Assembly (NCBI RefSeq): GCF_023195925.1
Contig: NZ_JALPRE010000006.1
Coordinates: forward strand, 434,001 to 498,000
Length of the DNA stretch: 64,000 nt
Source: Aquimarina acroporae
GTDB taxonomy: Bacteria > Bacteroidota > Bacteroidia > Flavobacteriales > Flavobacteriaceae
Direction: 5' to 3'
Numbering within the stretch: the first letter of the stretch is position 1; every line of letters starts with the position of its first letter. The notes under the pieces were generated by a model. The model ran no database searches, was not told the DNA's origin, and saw only the letters and a program-made list of their open reading frames with translations. The translations under genes were made by a program, and so were the position numbers. Of this stretch, positions 17,925 through 27,382 are shown piece after piece.

Positions 17925-18785
17925 ATGGTAACCTTTACAAACCTTGTCAATGTCCCAATATCTAAAGTTCATACTTGTTTTTTGGATGCTTTTTCTAATT
18001 ATGAAGTTCCTTTTAATATAACTCTGGCAGAATTAAAATATATGCTCGAAAGACGTGGGTGTAATTTCCAATTGTCTTATGGGGCATTTAACGAAGGTCT
18101 ACTGGTAGGTTTTGTGTTAAACGGGATCGGTAGTTGGAATGGTTTACATACAGCTTATGACACAGGTACAGGTGTTATTCCAAAGTTTCAAGGAAAAGGG
18201 ATTGCTAAAAAACTATTTGCATATGCGTTTGAAGATTTACAATCTAACGGAATAGAGCAGTATTTGTTAGAAGTCATCAAAACCAACACTAAAGCTGTAC
18301 GTTTATATAAAGAGCTTGGGCTTAACATCAGTAGAGAATTCGATTATTATGTGTTTTCAAAATCTAAGTTGAATAATTTTACTTCAAAAAATGAATTTGA
18401 TATCACGTTTGAAGAAATTTCAAACTTCTCAATGGATAGCTCAGAATCTTTTTACACTATTCAACCTTCTTGGCAAAATAATAAAGAATCCATAGAGAGA
18501 AAACGAGAAAATTTTACGTTTGTAAAAGCCTTGATAAATAAGACATTCGTTGGGTTCGGAATTATAGAAAAGCATACTGGAGATATTCCCCAAATAGCTA
18601 TTCATAAAGAATATAGAAAACAGGGGGTTGGAGAAAAATTAATGAGAGCATTGGCTGGATTTTCTACGTCAGAACAATTAAAAGTTATCAATATAGAAAA
18701 AGGATATGCTCCTTTTGAAAAACTCTTTAACAAACTCCAACTGGAACCGGGAAAAGGACAGTATGAAATGATTTTAAAATTTTAA
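17925..18785 (+). CDS. Tandem GNAT-domain N-acetyltransferase
   Basis: A 286-residue protein with two GNAT folds. The first carries the acetyl-CoA loop TGVIPKFQGKGIAKKLF (about 78-95). The second carries IHKEYRKQGVGEKLM (about 226-240). Both retain the Q/R-x-x-G-x-G/A signature, so both might bind acetyl-CoA. The substrate is unknown. The neighbouring PLP enzyme starts 10 bases downstream, so they probably form an operon. Confidence 0.88.
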   Translation: MVTFTNLVNVPISKVHTCFLDAFSNYEVPFNITLAELKYMLERRGCNFQLSYGAFNEGLLVGFVLNGIGSWNGLHTAYDTGTGVIPKFQGKGIAKKLFAYAFEDLQSNGIEQYLLEVIKTNTKAVRLYKELGLNISREFDYYVFSKSKLNNFTSKNEFDITFEEISNFSMDSSESFYTIQPSWQNNKESIERKRENFTFVKALINKTFVGFGIIEKHTGDIPQIAIHKEYRKQGVGEKLMRALAGFSTSEQLKVINIEKGYAPFEKLFNKLQLEPGKGQYEMILKF

Positions 18786-18795
18786 TAACAGCCAT

Positions 18796-20175
18796 ATGAA
18801 TACACTTCAAAGAAAGATGAAGCAGGATTTTGAAAGCAAAGCGTTATTTGACCAGGCTCGCTTGTATGCTTTTGAATATTTAGACAATATCGAAGATATG
18901 GATGTTTTTCCTTCAGAAAAGAATCTGGAAGGATTAAATCATTTTGATGTTCCTCTTCAACAGGACACTATCGATGCCAAAGAAGTAATACATGAATTAA
19001 ACACGTTTGGTGCTCCAGGAACAATTGCTCAGATTGGAGGAAAATATCATGGCTTTGTAAATGGAGGAGTGGTTCCCGCTTCTTTAGGAGCCAAATGGCT
19101 GTCTGATGTTTGGGATCAGTGTGGGGGCTTGTATTTAACATCTCCAGTAAATGCAAAATTAGAAGAAGTATGTGAAAGCTGGTTGAAAGATATTTTTGAT
19201 CTTCCAAAGGAAACTGTGGCAGGTTTTGTAAGTGGAACTTCTATGGCGAACTTATGCGGTTTGGCTGCGGCAAGATTTCAACTGCTTAAAAACTTGGGTT
19301 GGGATGTACACGAAAATGGATTAAATGGAGCTCCCAACCTTAGAATTTTGGCGCACCAGCAAGTACATGCAAGTGTTAAGAAAACACTCGCAATGCTTGG
19401 GTATGGGAAAAACAGTATAGAATGGTTAGAAGCAGATGATCAAGGGCGATTGGTGCTCGATGCATTACCAAAATTAGATAATAGTTGTCTGGTACTGCTA
19501 CAAGCGGGAAATGCAAATACAGGATCTTTTGATGACTTTGATACCGTATGTGATATAGCTAATGAAGTTGGTGCCTGGGTACATATTGATGGAGCATTTG
19601 GCCTATGGGCAAGAGCAACAAAAGCATTAGCATACTTAACAAAAGGTATGGAAAAAGCATCATCTTGGGCGGTTGATGGTCATAAAACTTTAAATACTCC
19701 GTATGATTCAGGTATTATAATGTGCCGTTACCCCGATGCAATGATAAGTGCGCTTCAGGCCTCTGGAGAATATATTATCTACAGTGAACAAAGAGACCCT
19801 CTTTTGTATACTCCAGAATTATCAAAACGTTCTAGAGCGATAGAGCTATGGGCTACTATGAAATACCTGGGTAAAGATGGAATCGACCAAATGGTTACTA
19901 CTTTTTATGAAAGAGCAAAACAACTAGCCACTGGTTTGGAAGAAATAGGATATCAAGTAATCAATGAGGTAGTGTTCAATCAGGTGCTAATCTCTTGTGG
20001 GAGCGAAGAAAATACTAAGAACGTCATAACATGCATTCAACAATCTGGAGAAGCTTGGTTGGGTGGTACTATTTGGCAAGGCAAACCAGCAATTCGTATA
20101 AGTATTTGCTCATGGATGACCAATGAAAAAGATATAGAGGATTTGATATCCCTTTTTGAAAAAGTCCGGAGTTAA
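18796..20175 (+). CDS. Group II PLP-dependent decarboxylase-like protein
   Basis: A fold-type I PLP enzyme of 459 residues resembling group II amino acid decarboxylases (aromatic-amino-acid and glutamate type). The PLP lysine is Lys297 in VDGHKTLN, Asp265 in HIDGAFG binds the pyridine nitrogen, and HQQVHASVKK supplies the stacking His. The C-terminal small domain ends with RISICSWMTNEKDIE. The amino acid substrate cannot be told. Its stop codon overlaps that of the convergent OmpA gene by four bases. Confidence 0.87.
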   Translation: MNTLQRKMKQDFESKALFDQARLYAFEYLDNIEDMDVFPSEKNLEGLNHFDVPLQQDTIDAKEVIHELNTFGAPGTIAQIGGKYHGFVNGGVVPASLGAKWLSDVWDQCGGLYLTSPVNAKLEEVCESWLKDIFDLPKETVAGFVSGTSMANLCGLAAARFQLLKNLGWDVHENGLNGAPNLRILAHQQVHASVKKTLAMLGYGKNSIEWLEADDQGRLVLDALPKLDNSCLVLLQAGNANTGSFDDFDTVCDIANEVGAWVHIDGAFGLWARATKALAYLTKGMEKASSWAVDGHKTLNTPYDSGIIMCRYPDAMISALQASGEYIIYSEQRDPLLYTPELSKRSRAIELWATMKYLGKDGIDQMVTTFYERAKQLATGLEEIGYQVINEVVFNQVLISCGSEENTKNVITCIQQSGEAWLGGTIWQGKPAIRISICSWMTNEKDIEDLISLFEKVRS

Positions 20176-21500
20176 ATTTTTACCAGTTCTACTCTGCGAT
20201 TCTTGGCTCTTCCGGCCGAGGTTTTATTATCACCAACAGGTTTTGTTTCGCCGTAGCCTTTAGATTCTAATCGCCCAGTAGGCACTTCATATTTTTTGAT
20301 AAGATATTCGCGTACTGCAGCAGATCGTTTTTCTGATAGAGTTTGGTTATACGCATCGTCACCTTGAGAATCTGTATGCCCTTCTATTCGAATTTTTAGA
20401 TGTGGGTTTGCTTTAAGCATTTGGGCAATTTGCGAAATTAAGGGATGGGATGAAGGTTTAATAATACTTTTGTTAGTGTCAAAATAGATGCCGTATAAAG
20501 TTATTTTTCCCTTGGTGTCAATAGTTTTTTTTATAAAATCTTTGTCTAAAGAAGAGGTGACAACATATGCAATTGGCGATAGTAATTGAGGGCCTAAGTC
20601 TGCATAAAAAAGCCTAGCCTGATAAGCACCTTTTGTAGAAGGAGCTTTTATGGTTAAAGTTCCACCGATCTTTGGGTTTAGATATTCATAATCAAGAAAT
20701 TCTTTGTAGTCATTTGGAGTAGCATCAGCTTTGAATAGCCCTATCCAGGCTCTGTCAGTTAGGTCCTTATGGCCAGTGTAGGATATAATGATATCTTCTT
20801 CAGGCTCATATTCCTTTTTGTTTAAAGAAAATCTAAGACCATCTAGTTTTAAAGCACCTATTCGAAAAGGAACTCTTTTTACTAATGCTCCAGGGTCTGC
20901 GGCATAAAATCTAAGCTCATAATCTCCAATGTTTTCAGGAGCACTAAGACGTAAAATATTTCCTTTCCTAGAAGTTACATATTCATAAGATATATAGGTG
21001 ATTTCATCTTTACTTGTTTTGGGGTCGAATATTCCAATCCATGCTTTTGGATTTAAAGTAAACGAACTTTCAATCTTAACATCGAATGGCTGTGAGGGTT
21101 TAATTTCTTTGGTTAGAATAGATAAAGTAACCAAATTAGGGTCAATAGACATCACATTCAAAGGAATTGATTTCAGTTCTTTTCCATATTCCTCTTCAAA
21201 TACCCGTAATTCATATGCACCTGGCTCAACAGGGGCTTCAAAATCGAAACTTGCAGATGTTTTTTCATTTATGTAGTGATAATTAATATAATTACTTGTA
21301 TTACCATGAGGAGTTGAAGCTTTAAAAAGACCGATCCAAGATCTCTGTGCCAAAGGAGAAGAAGTTTTAAAATTTGATTGAATAATCTCTCCAGTTAGAT
21401 AATCAGTTTTTTCTATGCTTACTGTTATTGTTCTTTGAGACCAGATAGCATTAGTCGTGCTTAATAGTATAAACAGAAATATCGAAAAATTGAGTTTCAT
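20172..21500 (-). CDS. OmpA-family protein with three WIGLF-type Ig-like repeats
   Basis: A 442-residue exported protein. A signal peptide (to about residue 21) is followed by three beta-sandwich repeats of roughly 95 residues (about 22-115, 120-217 and 222-316). Each contains a (S/A)WIG(L/I)F motif, a Y-I/L-x-Y-x-Y strand and a PGAYELR-like end. The C-terminal OmpA domain (about 330-442) has the peptidoglycan-binding pattern GHTDSQGDDAYNQTLSEKRS and NRRVELV. It is anchored to peptidoglycan with the repeats free in the periplasm or at the surface. The repeats recall eukaryotic SKICH-type Ig folds, as a resemblance only. Confidence 0.85.
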   Translation of the reverse strand: MKLNFSIFLFILLSTTNAIWSQRTITVSIEKTDYLTGEIIQSNFKTSSPLAQRSWIGLFKASTPHGNTSNYINYHYINEKTSASFDFEAPVEPGAYELRVFEEEYGKELKSIPLNVMSIDPNLVTLSILTKEIKPSQPFDVKIESSFTLNPKAWIGIFDPKTSKDEITYISYEYVTSRKGNILRLSAPENIGDYELRFYAADPGALVKRVPFRIGALKLDGLRFSLNKKEYEPEEDIIISYTGHKDLTDRAWIGLFKADATPNDYKEFLDYEYLNPKIGGTLTIKAPSTKGAYQARLFYADLGPQLLSPIAYVVTSSLDKDFIKKTIDTKGKITLYGIYFDTNKSIIKPSSHPLISQIAQMLKANPHLKIRIEGHTDSQGDDAYNQTLSEKRSAAVREYLIKKYEVPTGRLESKGYGETKPVGDNKTSAGRAKNRRVELVKI

Positions 21501-21619
21501 GATAGATGATTTGTAGAGATCCTAAACGAACTTATAAAAAATAAGTGAACTAAAATTTACTTTTTAGAATTGTTAGAGCTATTTTGAGTATTTGCAATTG
21601 AACAATGAGAACCTAGTAA

Positions 21620-21985
21620 TTAACAATCAAAATTGCCATTGCAAAATACGGCCATGTAAATAACAGAAAGAATGCCTACTAAGATGTTCAAAAGAGGTAA
21701 TGTTGCAAAAATAATTGATAAAAAATGTTTCTGTTTAGCAAATAGAATCCATCCTACTACAATACCAAAAACGGTAACAACAGGATAAGCAACTAGGCTT
21801 AATACCAAGATTATGGTAGGAGTGCTATCTTCTGATCCTGGGCTGTCAAACATCATGGGTGACATCATTATCATGGGTAAGGAGGGTAAAATCAAGATAC
21901 CGAATAATATACTGGTTACAATTAGATAGATACGGGTATTGTTTCTTTTTTTTGTTTGTTTTGAAGATGCTAAGTTTTCTGACAT
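21620..21985 (-). CDS. Three-TM membrane protein of unknown function
   Basis: A 121-residue integral membrane protein. The basic N-terminal tail (to about residue 17) is followed by three hydrophobic helices (about 18-42, 58-82 and 88-113). It has a Met-rich first loop (MIMMSPMMF) and a short Cys-containing C-terminus (FCNGNFDC). I do not recognise the family. It is transcribed alone, divergently from the MATE gene. Confidence 0.6.
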   Translation of the reverse strand: MSENLASSKQTKKRNNTRIYLIVTSILFGILILPSLPMIMMSPMMFDSPGSEDSTPTIILVLSLVAYPVVTVFGIVVGWILFAKQKHFLSIIFATLPLLNILVGILSVIYMAVFCNGNFDC

Positions 21986-22022
21986 AATACGGGTATAGAA
22001 CGTTAAATATACGATAAGAATA

Positions 22023-22052
22023 TTTTAGTTTTCTATAGTTCTAATACCTTTG
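22023..22052 (+). promoter_or_regulatory. Promoter of the MATE transporter gene
   Basis: TTTT (22023-22026), 18 bases, then TACCTTTG (22045-22052) fits the Bacteroidota consensus. The predicted transcription start is about 13 bases before the ATG. Confidence 0.55.
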
Positions 22053-22071
22053 CGAGTTCAAAATCTGAAAA

Positions 22072-23442
22072 ATGCTTTACCAATACACTAAAGAATTTCG
22101 ATACAACCTTAAGTTGGCGGCTCCTGTGATGATGGGTATGATTGGTCATACTTTAGTTGCGTTGGTCGATAATATTATGGTAGGGCAATTGGGAACTGCT
22201 GAATTGGCAGCGGTCTCATTAGGGAATAGCTTTATGTTTATAGCAATGTCCTTAGGGATTGGTTTTTCTACTGCAATTACACCACTTGTTGCCGAAGCTG
22301 ATGGCGAGAATAATTTTAAAAATGGTAAATCTGCTTTTAAGCATGGGTTGTTTTTATGTACTACCCTTGGTATTATACTGTTTCTTCTAATTCTTTTGGC
22401 GAAACCTTTAATGTATTTGATGAACCAGCCCGAAGAGGTAGTAACATTAGCAATGCCTTATTTAGATTTGGTGGCTTTTTCATTAGTTCCATTAATAAGT
22501 TTTCAAGCGTTAAAACAGTTTTCAGATGGTTTGTCGATGACCAAATATCCCATGTATGCTACGCTAATAGCTAATTTGGTTAACGTAGTATTAAATTACC
22601 TTTTGATTTTTGGAAAATTTGGTTTTCCGCAAATGGGAATTGTTGGCGCCGCCGTAGGAACTTTGGTTTCCAGAATAGTAATGATTATTTTCCTTTGGAT
22701 ATTCCTAAAACAAAAGGAAAAATCTACGGCATACGTTACACAAATTAAACTTTTCGTTTTAGAAAATAAGATGTTGAAGAAAATACTAGCTCTTGGTTTT
22801 CCTTCGGCCTTACAAATGTTTTTTGAGGTGGCTATTTTTACTGCGGCGATATGGTTATCTGGTATTTTAGGTAAAAATCCTCAAGCAGCAAATCAAATAG
22901 CATTAAATCTCTCATCTATGACATTTATGGTGGCCATGGGATTGAGTGTAGCAGCGATGGTTCGGGTAGGAAACCAGAAGGGTTTACTCAGATTTGAAGA
23001 TTTAAGAAGAATAGCCATTTCTATTTTTCTATTAGCATTTTTAATAGCTACGGTATTTGCTTTAATTTTTGTTGTTTGTAATGAACTATTACCAATGATT
23101 TATTTAGATGTAAATGATGCAGAAAATCTTGCAGATACAAATGAAGTAATTGGTATTGCAGCCAAACTCTTAATTATAGCTGCGTTATTTCAAATATCTG
23201 ACGCAATTCAGGTAACGGTTTTGGGAGCGCTCCGGGGACTTCAAGATGTTAAGATCCCTACCTTTATCACATTTATCGCTTATTGGGTAGTAGGTTTTCC
23301 AATTAGTTACTATTTAGGATTATATACCGAATATAAAAGTTCTGGGATATGGATAGGACTTCTGGCGGGTTTAACTACTTCGGCATTGTTATTGTACTTT
23401 AGGTTCAATAAGTTAACCAAAGATTTAGTAAAAAAAGGTTGA
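22072..23442 (+). CDS. MATE-family multidrug efflux transporter
   Basis: A 456-residue inner-membrane antiporter with about 12 TM helices in two six-helix lobes. It probably exports cationic drugs or metabolites against a sodium or proton gradient. The N-lobe begins KLAAPVMMGMIGHTLVALVDNIMVGQLGTAELAAVSLGN, whose pattern (NIMVGQLGT) is the MATE hallmark; the C-lobe has GLSVAAMVRVGNQKG. NorM-type size and layout. It is monocistronic with its own promoter. Confidence 0.93.
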   Translation: MLYQYTKEFRYNLKLAAPVMMGMIGHTLVALVDNIMVGQLGTAELAAVSLGNSFMFIAMSLGIGFSTAITPLVAEADGENNFKNGKSAFKHGLFLCTTLGIILFLLILLAKPLMYLMNQPEEVVTLAMPYLDLVAFSLVPLISFQALKQFSDGLSMTKYPMYATLIANLVNVVLNYLLIFGKFGFPQMGIVGAAVGTLVSRIVMIIFLWIFLKQKEKSTAYVTQIKLFVLENKMLKKILALGFPSALQMFFEVAIFTAAIWLSGILGKNPQAANQIALNLSSMTFMVAMGLSVAAMVRVGNQKGLLRFEDLRRIAISIFLLAFLIATVFALIFVVCNELLPMIYLDVNDAENLADTNEVIGIAAKLLIIAALFQISDAIQVTVLGALRGLQDVKIPTFITFIAYWVVGFPISYYLGLYTEYKSSGIWIGLLAGLTTSALLLYFRFNKLTKDLVKKG

Positions 23443-23493
23443 TTTTTAATTTAAGAACCTTGGAAAATACGTTTTTTTCGTATCTAACGTTTA

Positions 23494-23524
23494 TTGGGTA
23501 TTAACGAATAATTAACTATCTTTC
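23494..23524 (+). promoter_or_regulatory. Candidate promoter of the OmpA-like gene
   Basis: TTGG (23494-23497), 19 bases, then TATCTTTC (23517-23524). Spacing is ideal, with one mismatch in each box. Confidence 0.45.
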
Positions 23525-23545
23525 CAAAAAAACAGAATACAAAAA

Positions 23546-24631
23546 ATGAGAGTCCCAAATTCTAAATTTTGTCTACTGCTGGCAGTTCTTGTTATTGCCG
23601 TTACACAAAGTAGCATTGCTCAAAACTTCGAGCATAGTAAAAATCAGAATCTAATTCCCAATCCAAGTTTTGAAAATGTAGATACCTCTGTTAAGAGAAT
23701 GGATATGGAAATGAAAAACTTTGGGATTATTAAAGATTGGAAGCCTGCAATTAATTCTCCCGATGTCCACCACCCTCAATTAGAATTAGTACGATTTGTG
23801 CATAAATCGCCAAATTTTTTAAATCAATTTGGAGCTCAAGAGCCTAAAACTGGAGAAGGTAAGGTAGGGATGTACATTGCTGGAGGAGAATACAAGGAAG
23901 GAGTAACTGCAAAATTGAAAAAACCTCTTGGAGCAGGTAAATATTATTATTTTCATATGTATGTTTCTTTAGGTGAAGGAATTTCAAATTCTTGCACCTC
24001 TTCGATTGGAGGGTATTTTAGTGCCCGAAGTCCTAAAATAACAATCACTTCAAAATTACCATTACATGTTGAATCTTCTAAATTGGTTTGTAATACCAAG
24101 GGTTGGACAAAGGTATGCGGGGTGTACCGTGCAAAAGGAACCGAAAAGTATCTATCTCTTGGTTATTTTGGGGATGATCCTAGAGGAAAATCAGTAAAAG
24201 GAGGAGCATACGATACAGGATATTATTTTGTAGATGATGTGTTGCTTATGGAGATGAGAACTCCCAAAAACCTGGTTGCAGGACAAGTTTGTGATATGGC
24301 TTTAGATTTTAAGCCGATTGAATTTCTTGTAGGTGAAAGTGAAGCCTATACTGAGATTCAGAAAGCATTAGACTCATATATTCAATATGTGACTATATTT
24401 AAAGTGAATTCTGTTAAGATTATTGGTCATGCTGATGACGCTGGGTCTACCTTTGAAAACGAAATTATGTCAGCAGTGAGGGCCAGTAATGTAAAAAAGT
24501 ACATGATAGAAAAAGGGGTAGACGAGTCCTTAATCGAAATTGTTGCTTCTGGAGATACAGATCCTTTAGAAGCAGAGGGAACAAATCTTGATCCAGAATC
24601 AAACAACAGGGTAGAAATTAAAATAGAGTAA
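23546..24631 (+). CDS. OmpA-family outer-membrane protein with N-terminal carbohydrate-binding-like domain
   Basis: A 361-residue exported protein with a signal peptide ending SIAQ (about residue 26). The N-terminal domain (about 35-235) begins NLIPNPSFEN and contains GYYFVDDVLL, a jelly-roll pattern seen at the start of many flavobacterial OmpA proteins. The C-terminal OmpA-like domain (about 265-361) has IIGHADDAG and NNRVEIKIE. The C-terminal domain probably binds peptidoglycan and the N-terminal domain is a possible ligand module. It is monocistronic. Confidence 0.85.
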   Translation: MRVPNSKFCLLLAVLVIAVTQSSIAQNFEHSKNQNLIPNPSFENVDTSVKRMDMEMKNFGIIKDWKPAINSPDVHHPQLELVRFVHKSPNFLNQFGAQEPKTGEGKVGMYIAGGEYKEGVTAKLKKPLGAGKYYYFHMYVSLGEGISNSCTSSIGGYFSARSPKITITSKLPLHVESSKLVCNTKGWTKVCGVYRAKGTEKYLSLGYFGDDPRGKSVKGGAYDTGYYFVDDVLLMEMRTPKNLVAGQVCDMALDFKPIEFLVGESEAYTEIQKALDSYIQYVTIFKVNSVKIIGHADDAGSTFENEIMSAVRASNVKKYMIEKGVDESLIEIVASGDTDPLEAEGTNLDPESNNRVEIKIE

Positions 24632-24698
24632 TTCTATCTTTATACTGGTTTCCTTGTAAAAAGGTGATACCTTTGAGGAGTAATTCTAAGTATACCAT

Positions 24699-24926
24699 AT
24701 GAGTTTTCCGAAATTTTTGTTAGGAGATAATACCGATTTCCCCGAGGCTATTTTTGTAATTCATACTGAATTTCCAAGATTTATTATTAATCTGGAAAAT
24801 GATGAGGTAGAATGGCTTGAGGAGTTTGATAAAAGTGATGAAAAAGAATTGCAGGAAGAAGCTAATAGTCTTTTTCAAGCTGCGAATGATTTTTATGATC
24901 GGGAGATTGAACGATATGATGAGTAA
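24699..24926 (+). CDS. Small acidic conserved protein, 75 aa
   Basis: A soluble 75-residue protein, very rich in Glu and Asp, with no export signal. The start MSFPKFLLGDNTDFPEAIFVIHT and the segment DDEVEWLEEFD-like NDEVEWLEEFD look like a small conserved flavobacterial family. No function is known to me. It lies 25 bases before the PAP2 gene, so it is probably co-transcribed. Confidence 0.7.
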   Translation: MSFPKFLLGDNTDFPEAIFVIHTEFPRFIINLENDEVEWLEEFDKSDEKELQEEANSLFQAANDFYDREIERYDE

Positions 24927-24951
24927 GATTCAAGATAATCTACAATAACTT

Positions 24952-25527
24952 ATGGAAGAACTTATAGAGCTGGATAAAGACCTTTTTTTGTACCTCAATA
25001 ATTTGGGTACAGTTACCTGGGATGGTTTTTGGTTGTTTATGACCGAGAAGTTATATCAAATTCCTCTCTATCTTGTGTTGCTGTATTTTTTCTATAAGTA
25101 TTTTGGTATTCGAGGTACTATAGTTACCTTGGTTGTTGTGGCAACACTTATAGCCGCTTCAGATCAATTATCTAATCTTTTTAAAAATGTACTATTCATG
25201 AGGCCAAGACCATGTCGTGCGGATGGTGTAGCAGAGTTTACTCGTTTTATTGCCGAAAGATGTGGTAGGCATGGATATTTTTCTGCCCATGCGGCTAGCT
25301 CAATGGCTTTAGCATTTTTTACTGGGCTTACCTTACAAAAGCATCTTAAATATATTTTTCCGTTTATGGTCGTATGGTCTGTTGTCGTAAGCTATAGTAG
25401 AATTTATGTAGGGGTTCATTACCCAGGTGATATAGTAACCGGTATGGCGATAGGAATTTTACTTGGTTTAGGTGCTCATAAACTTCACAGTGTTCTTATA
25501 AAGAAATATGGTGAAGTAAGAAGTTAA
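24952..25527 (+). CDS. PAP2-family membrane phosphatase
   Basis: A 191-residue inner-membrane phosphatase with five or so TM helices. The three PAP2 motifs are complete: KNVLFMRPRP (about 78-87), YFSAHAASSMA (about 109-119) and SRIYVGVHYPGD (about 144-155). Likely substrates are undecaprenyl pyrophosphate or lipid phosphates on the periplasmic face. The ORF overlaps the stop codon of the convergent BCCT gene by four bases. Confidence 0.9.
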   Translation: MEELIELDKDLFLYLNNLGTVTWDGFWLFMTEKLYQIPLYLVLLYFFYKYFGIRGTIVTLVVVATLIAASDQLSNLFKNVLFMRPRPCRADGVAEFTRFIAERCGRHGYFSAHAASSMALAFFTGLTLQKHLKYIFPFMVVWSVVVSYSRIYVGVHYPGDIVTGMAIGILLGLGAHKLHSVLIKKYGEVRS

Positions 25528-27032
25528 ACTCTGTTTTTTCTAAAATCCCTGATAAACAATACAATCATTACTACCATAAGTAAAGAAAATGGTAGAGAAG
25601 TGATGATAAGTAGTTTTTGCATTGCGATAAGCACATTGATATCTGTTTTAGCGTTCCCTAATAAGATAATACCAATAGAGAAAATTGTAAGAATGATACT
25701 CCACAGGAATCGATGTTTTTTCGAGGGTTCTGCTTTTCCGTTATCTGTAAACATACTTAATACAAAAATTGCAGAGTCTAAAGAGGTTACCAAAAAACTA
25801 ATAAGTAGCAGGATGGTAAGTGTATTTATAAAACCTTGAAAAGGGTAGTTTTCAAAAAACACAAAAATAGAAGTGAATACATTATCAAATTGCCCTTGAT
25901 AAGCACCAAGATTTTCGATAATGCCAAAAGCAGATTGCCCAAATGTTGTGAACCAGAAAAATGTGCCCAAAGATGGTATAAGAAGCACTCCCAATATTAC
26001 TTCTCGTAGGGAGCGACCTTTTGAAATTCGTGCGATGAAAATCCCTGTAAAAGGAGCCCAAGCTAACCAAAAAGCCCAATAATAATAGGTCCAATCCGTT
26101 AAAAACTTCTCTCCGGGGTTATAATCCCCATAGGCAAGACTTAGCGGAATAAAATCTATGAAATAATGAAATATAGAAGAAAAAAACTGGCTAATTATGG
26201 CAATAATATCACTTTGTAAAAACACAAATACTAGTAATCCAACAGTTATGTAAATATTCCATGTGGAAATAATTTTGATACCCTTATTTACTCCTCGGTA
26301 TACAGAAATGAAGGCCAGTAAAGAAATTAGGATAAGTACTAAAATGGTACCTTTTAGCCCAAAATCTTCTTGTAGTAAATGGGTGAGTCCTCCTTCAATT
26401 TGAGTGGTGCCCAAGCCAATAGCTGCTACCAACCCAAAAACGGTAGTTAAAATAGCAAGTATATCGATACTGCCAAAAATTACATTTCTTGGAATTTTTT
26501 GAGTCACCAGATTTTCTATAGAAGAGAATGCACTGCTGGATAATACTTTTTTAGATTGTACAAAAAGATAATAGCCTACCGTGATGGCAAAAATGGCATA
26601 AAATGCCCAAGCCGTGAAACCCCATTGGTAAAAAGTATATTCTAAGGCAATAGTAGCATTATCTGAATTACTAGAAATAGGAGGGTTGTTTATCATGTAA
26701 ACTGGCTCCTGAACTGCTCTTAGAAGTATTCCTGCTCCCATACCTGCACTGTAAAGCATGGATATCCATGCTAGCCTAGAAAATTCAGGACTATCGTCTG
26801 GTTTTCCTAATTTTCGCTTTCCCCATTTAGATAGAGCAAGAACTATTAGTAACAATACACATATTAGGCCAAGCCATAAATAAAACCGTCCGAATCGTTG
26901 ACGAATGTAAATGGAAAAGGATTCTATTCCGTTATAGGTTTCTAAAGTAAAAAAGTATAAAAAAAATGAGAAGAAAAGCAATATACCGAGAGAAATATAA
27001 AGTAAACTATTTTTACTGTTTTTTGATTTCAT
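25524..27032 (-). CDS. BCCT-family transporter
   Basis: A 502-residue betaine/carnitine/choline-type transporter with about 12 TM helices. The GMGAGILL segment of TM3 and the aromatic box region WTYYYWAFWLAWAPFTGIF are characteristic. It imports quaternary amines, probably coupled to sodium or protons, usually for osmoprotection. There is no long C-terminal osmosensory tail, so transport may be constitutive rather than osmotically gated. It is monocistronic. No obvious promoter consensus was found upstream. Confidence 0.92.
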   Translation of the reverse strand: MKSKNSKNSLLYISLGILLFFSFFLYFFTLETYNGIESFSIYIRQRFGRFYLWLGLICVLLLIVLALSKWGKRKLGKPDDSPEFSRLAWISMLYSAGMGAGILLRAVQEPVYMINNPPISSNSDNATIALEYTFYQWGFTAWAFYAIFAITVGYYLFVQSKKVLSSSAFSSIENLVTQKIPRNVIFGSIDILAILTTVFGLVAAIGLGTTQIEGGLTHLLQEDFGLKGTILVLILISLLAFISVYRGVNKGIKIISTWNIYITVGLLVFVFLQSDIIAIISQFFSSIFHYFIDFIPLSLAYGDYNPGEKFLTDWTYYYWAFWLAWAPFTGIFIARISKGRSLREVILGVLLIPSLGTFFWFTTFGQSAFGIIENLGAYQGQFDNVFTSIFVFFENYPFQGFINTLTILLLISFLVTSLDSAIFVLSMFTDNGKAEPSKKHRFLWSIILTIFSIGIILLGNAKTDINVLIAMQKLLIITSLPFSLLMVVMIVLFIRDFRKNRV

Positions 27033-27382
27033 AGAAATTGTTTTATCTCACCTTGTAATGCCATCAGTGGTCATACGATTAATGTGATGTCTATAAATGT
27101 CCAAAAAGTTTTAAAACCAACCTAAAAAAAAAGTAAAGTTTTAATTGTTTTAACAAGTAAAAAAGCCAAAAAATAATTTCATTTTTAAACTCTTTTTATG
27201 CAAAATTTCATTTTTTTTAGTTAGACTTGTATAGGCATTTCGAACTAGAAATGTTATTGCTCCCAATTTCAAAATTACTTGGGATAGGTTAGAAATAAAC
27301 GTCCCAAGGTTTGTATTTCGAAAAGGCGATTATGTATTTATTTTACTTCTTTAAGAATATGTAACTAACTAAACCTGCAACC
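27033..27382. other. 350-base gene-free interval with alternative hairpins
   Basis: An AT-rich divergent intergenic region. Three elements lie in the half nearer the 94-aa gene: TCCCAA (27261-27266), CTTGGGA (27278-27284) and TCCCAAG (27302-27308). The middle one can pair with either flank, so two mutually exclusive hairpins are possible. A TTTG at 27310-27313 has no convincing -7 partner. Nothing else was recognised. Confidence 0.5.
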
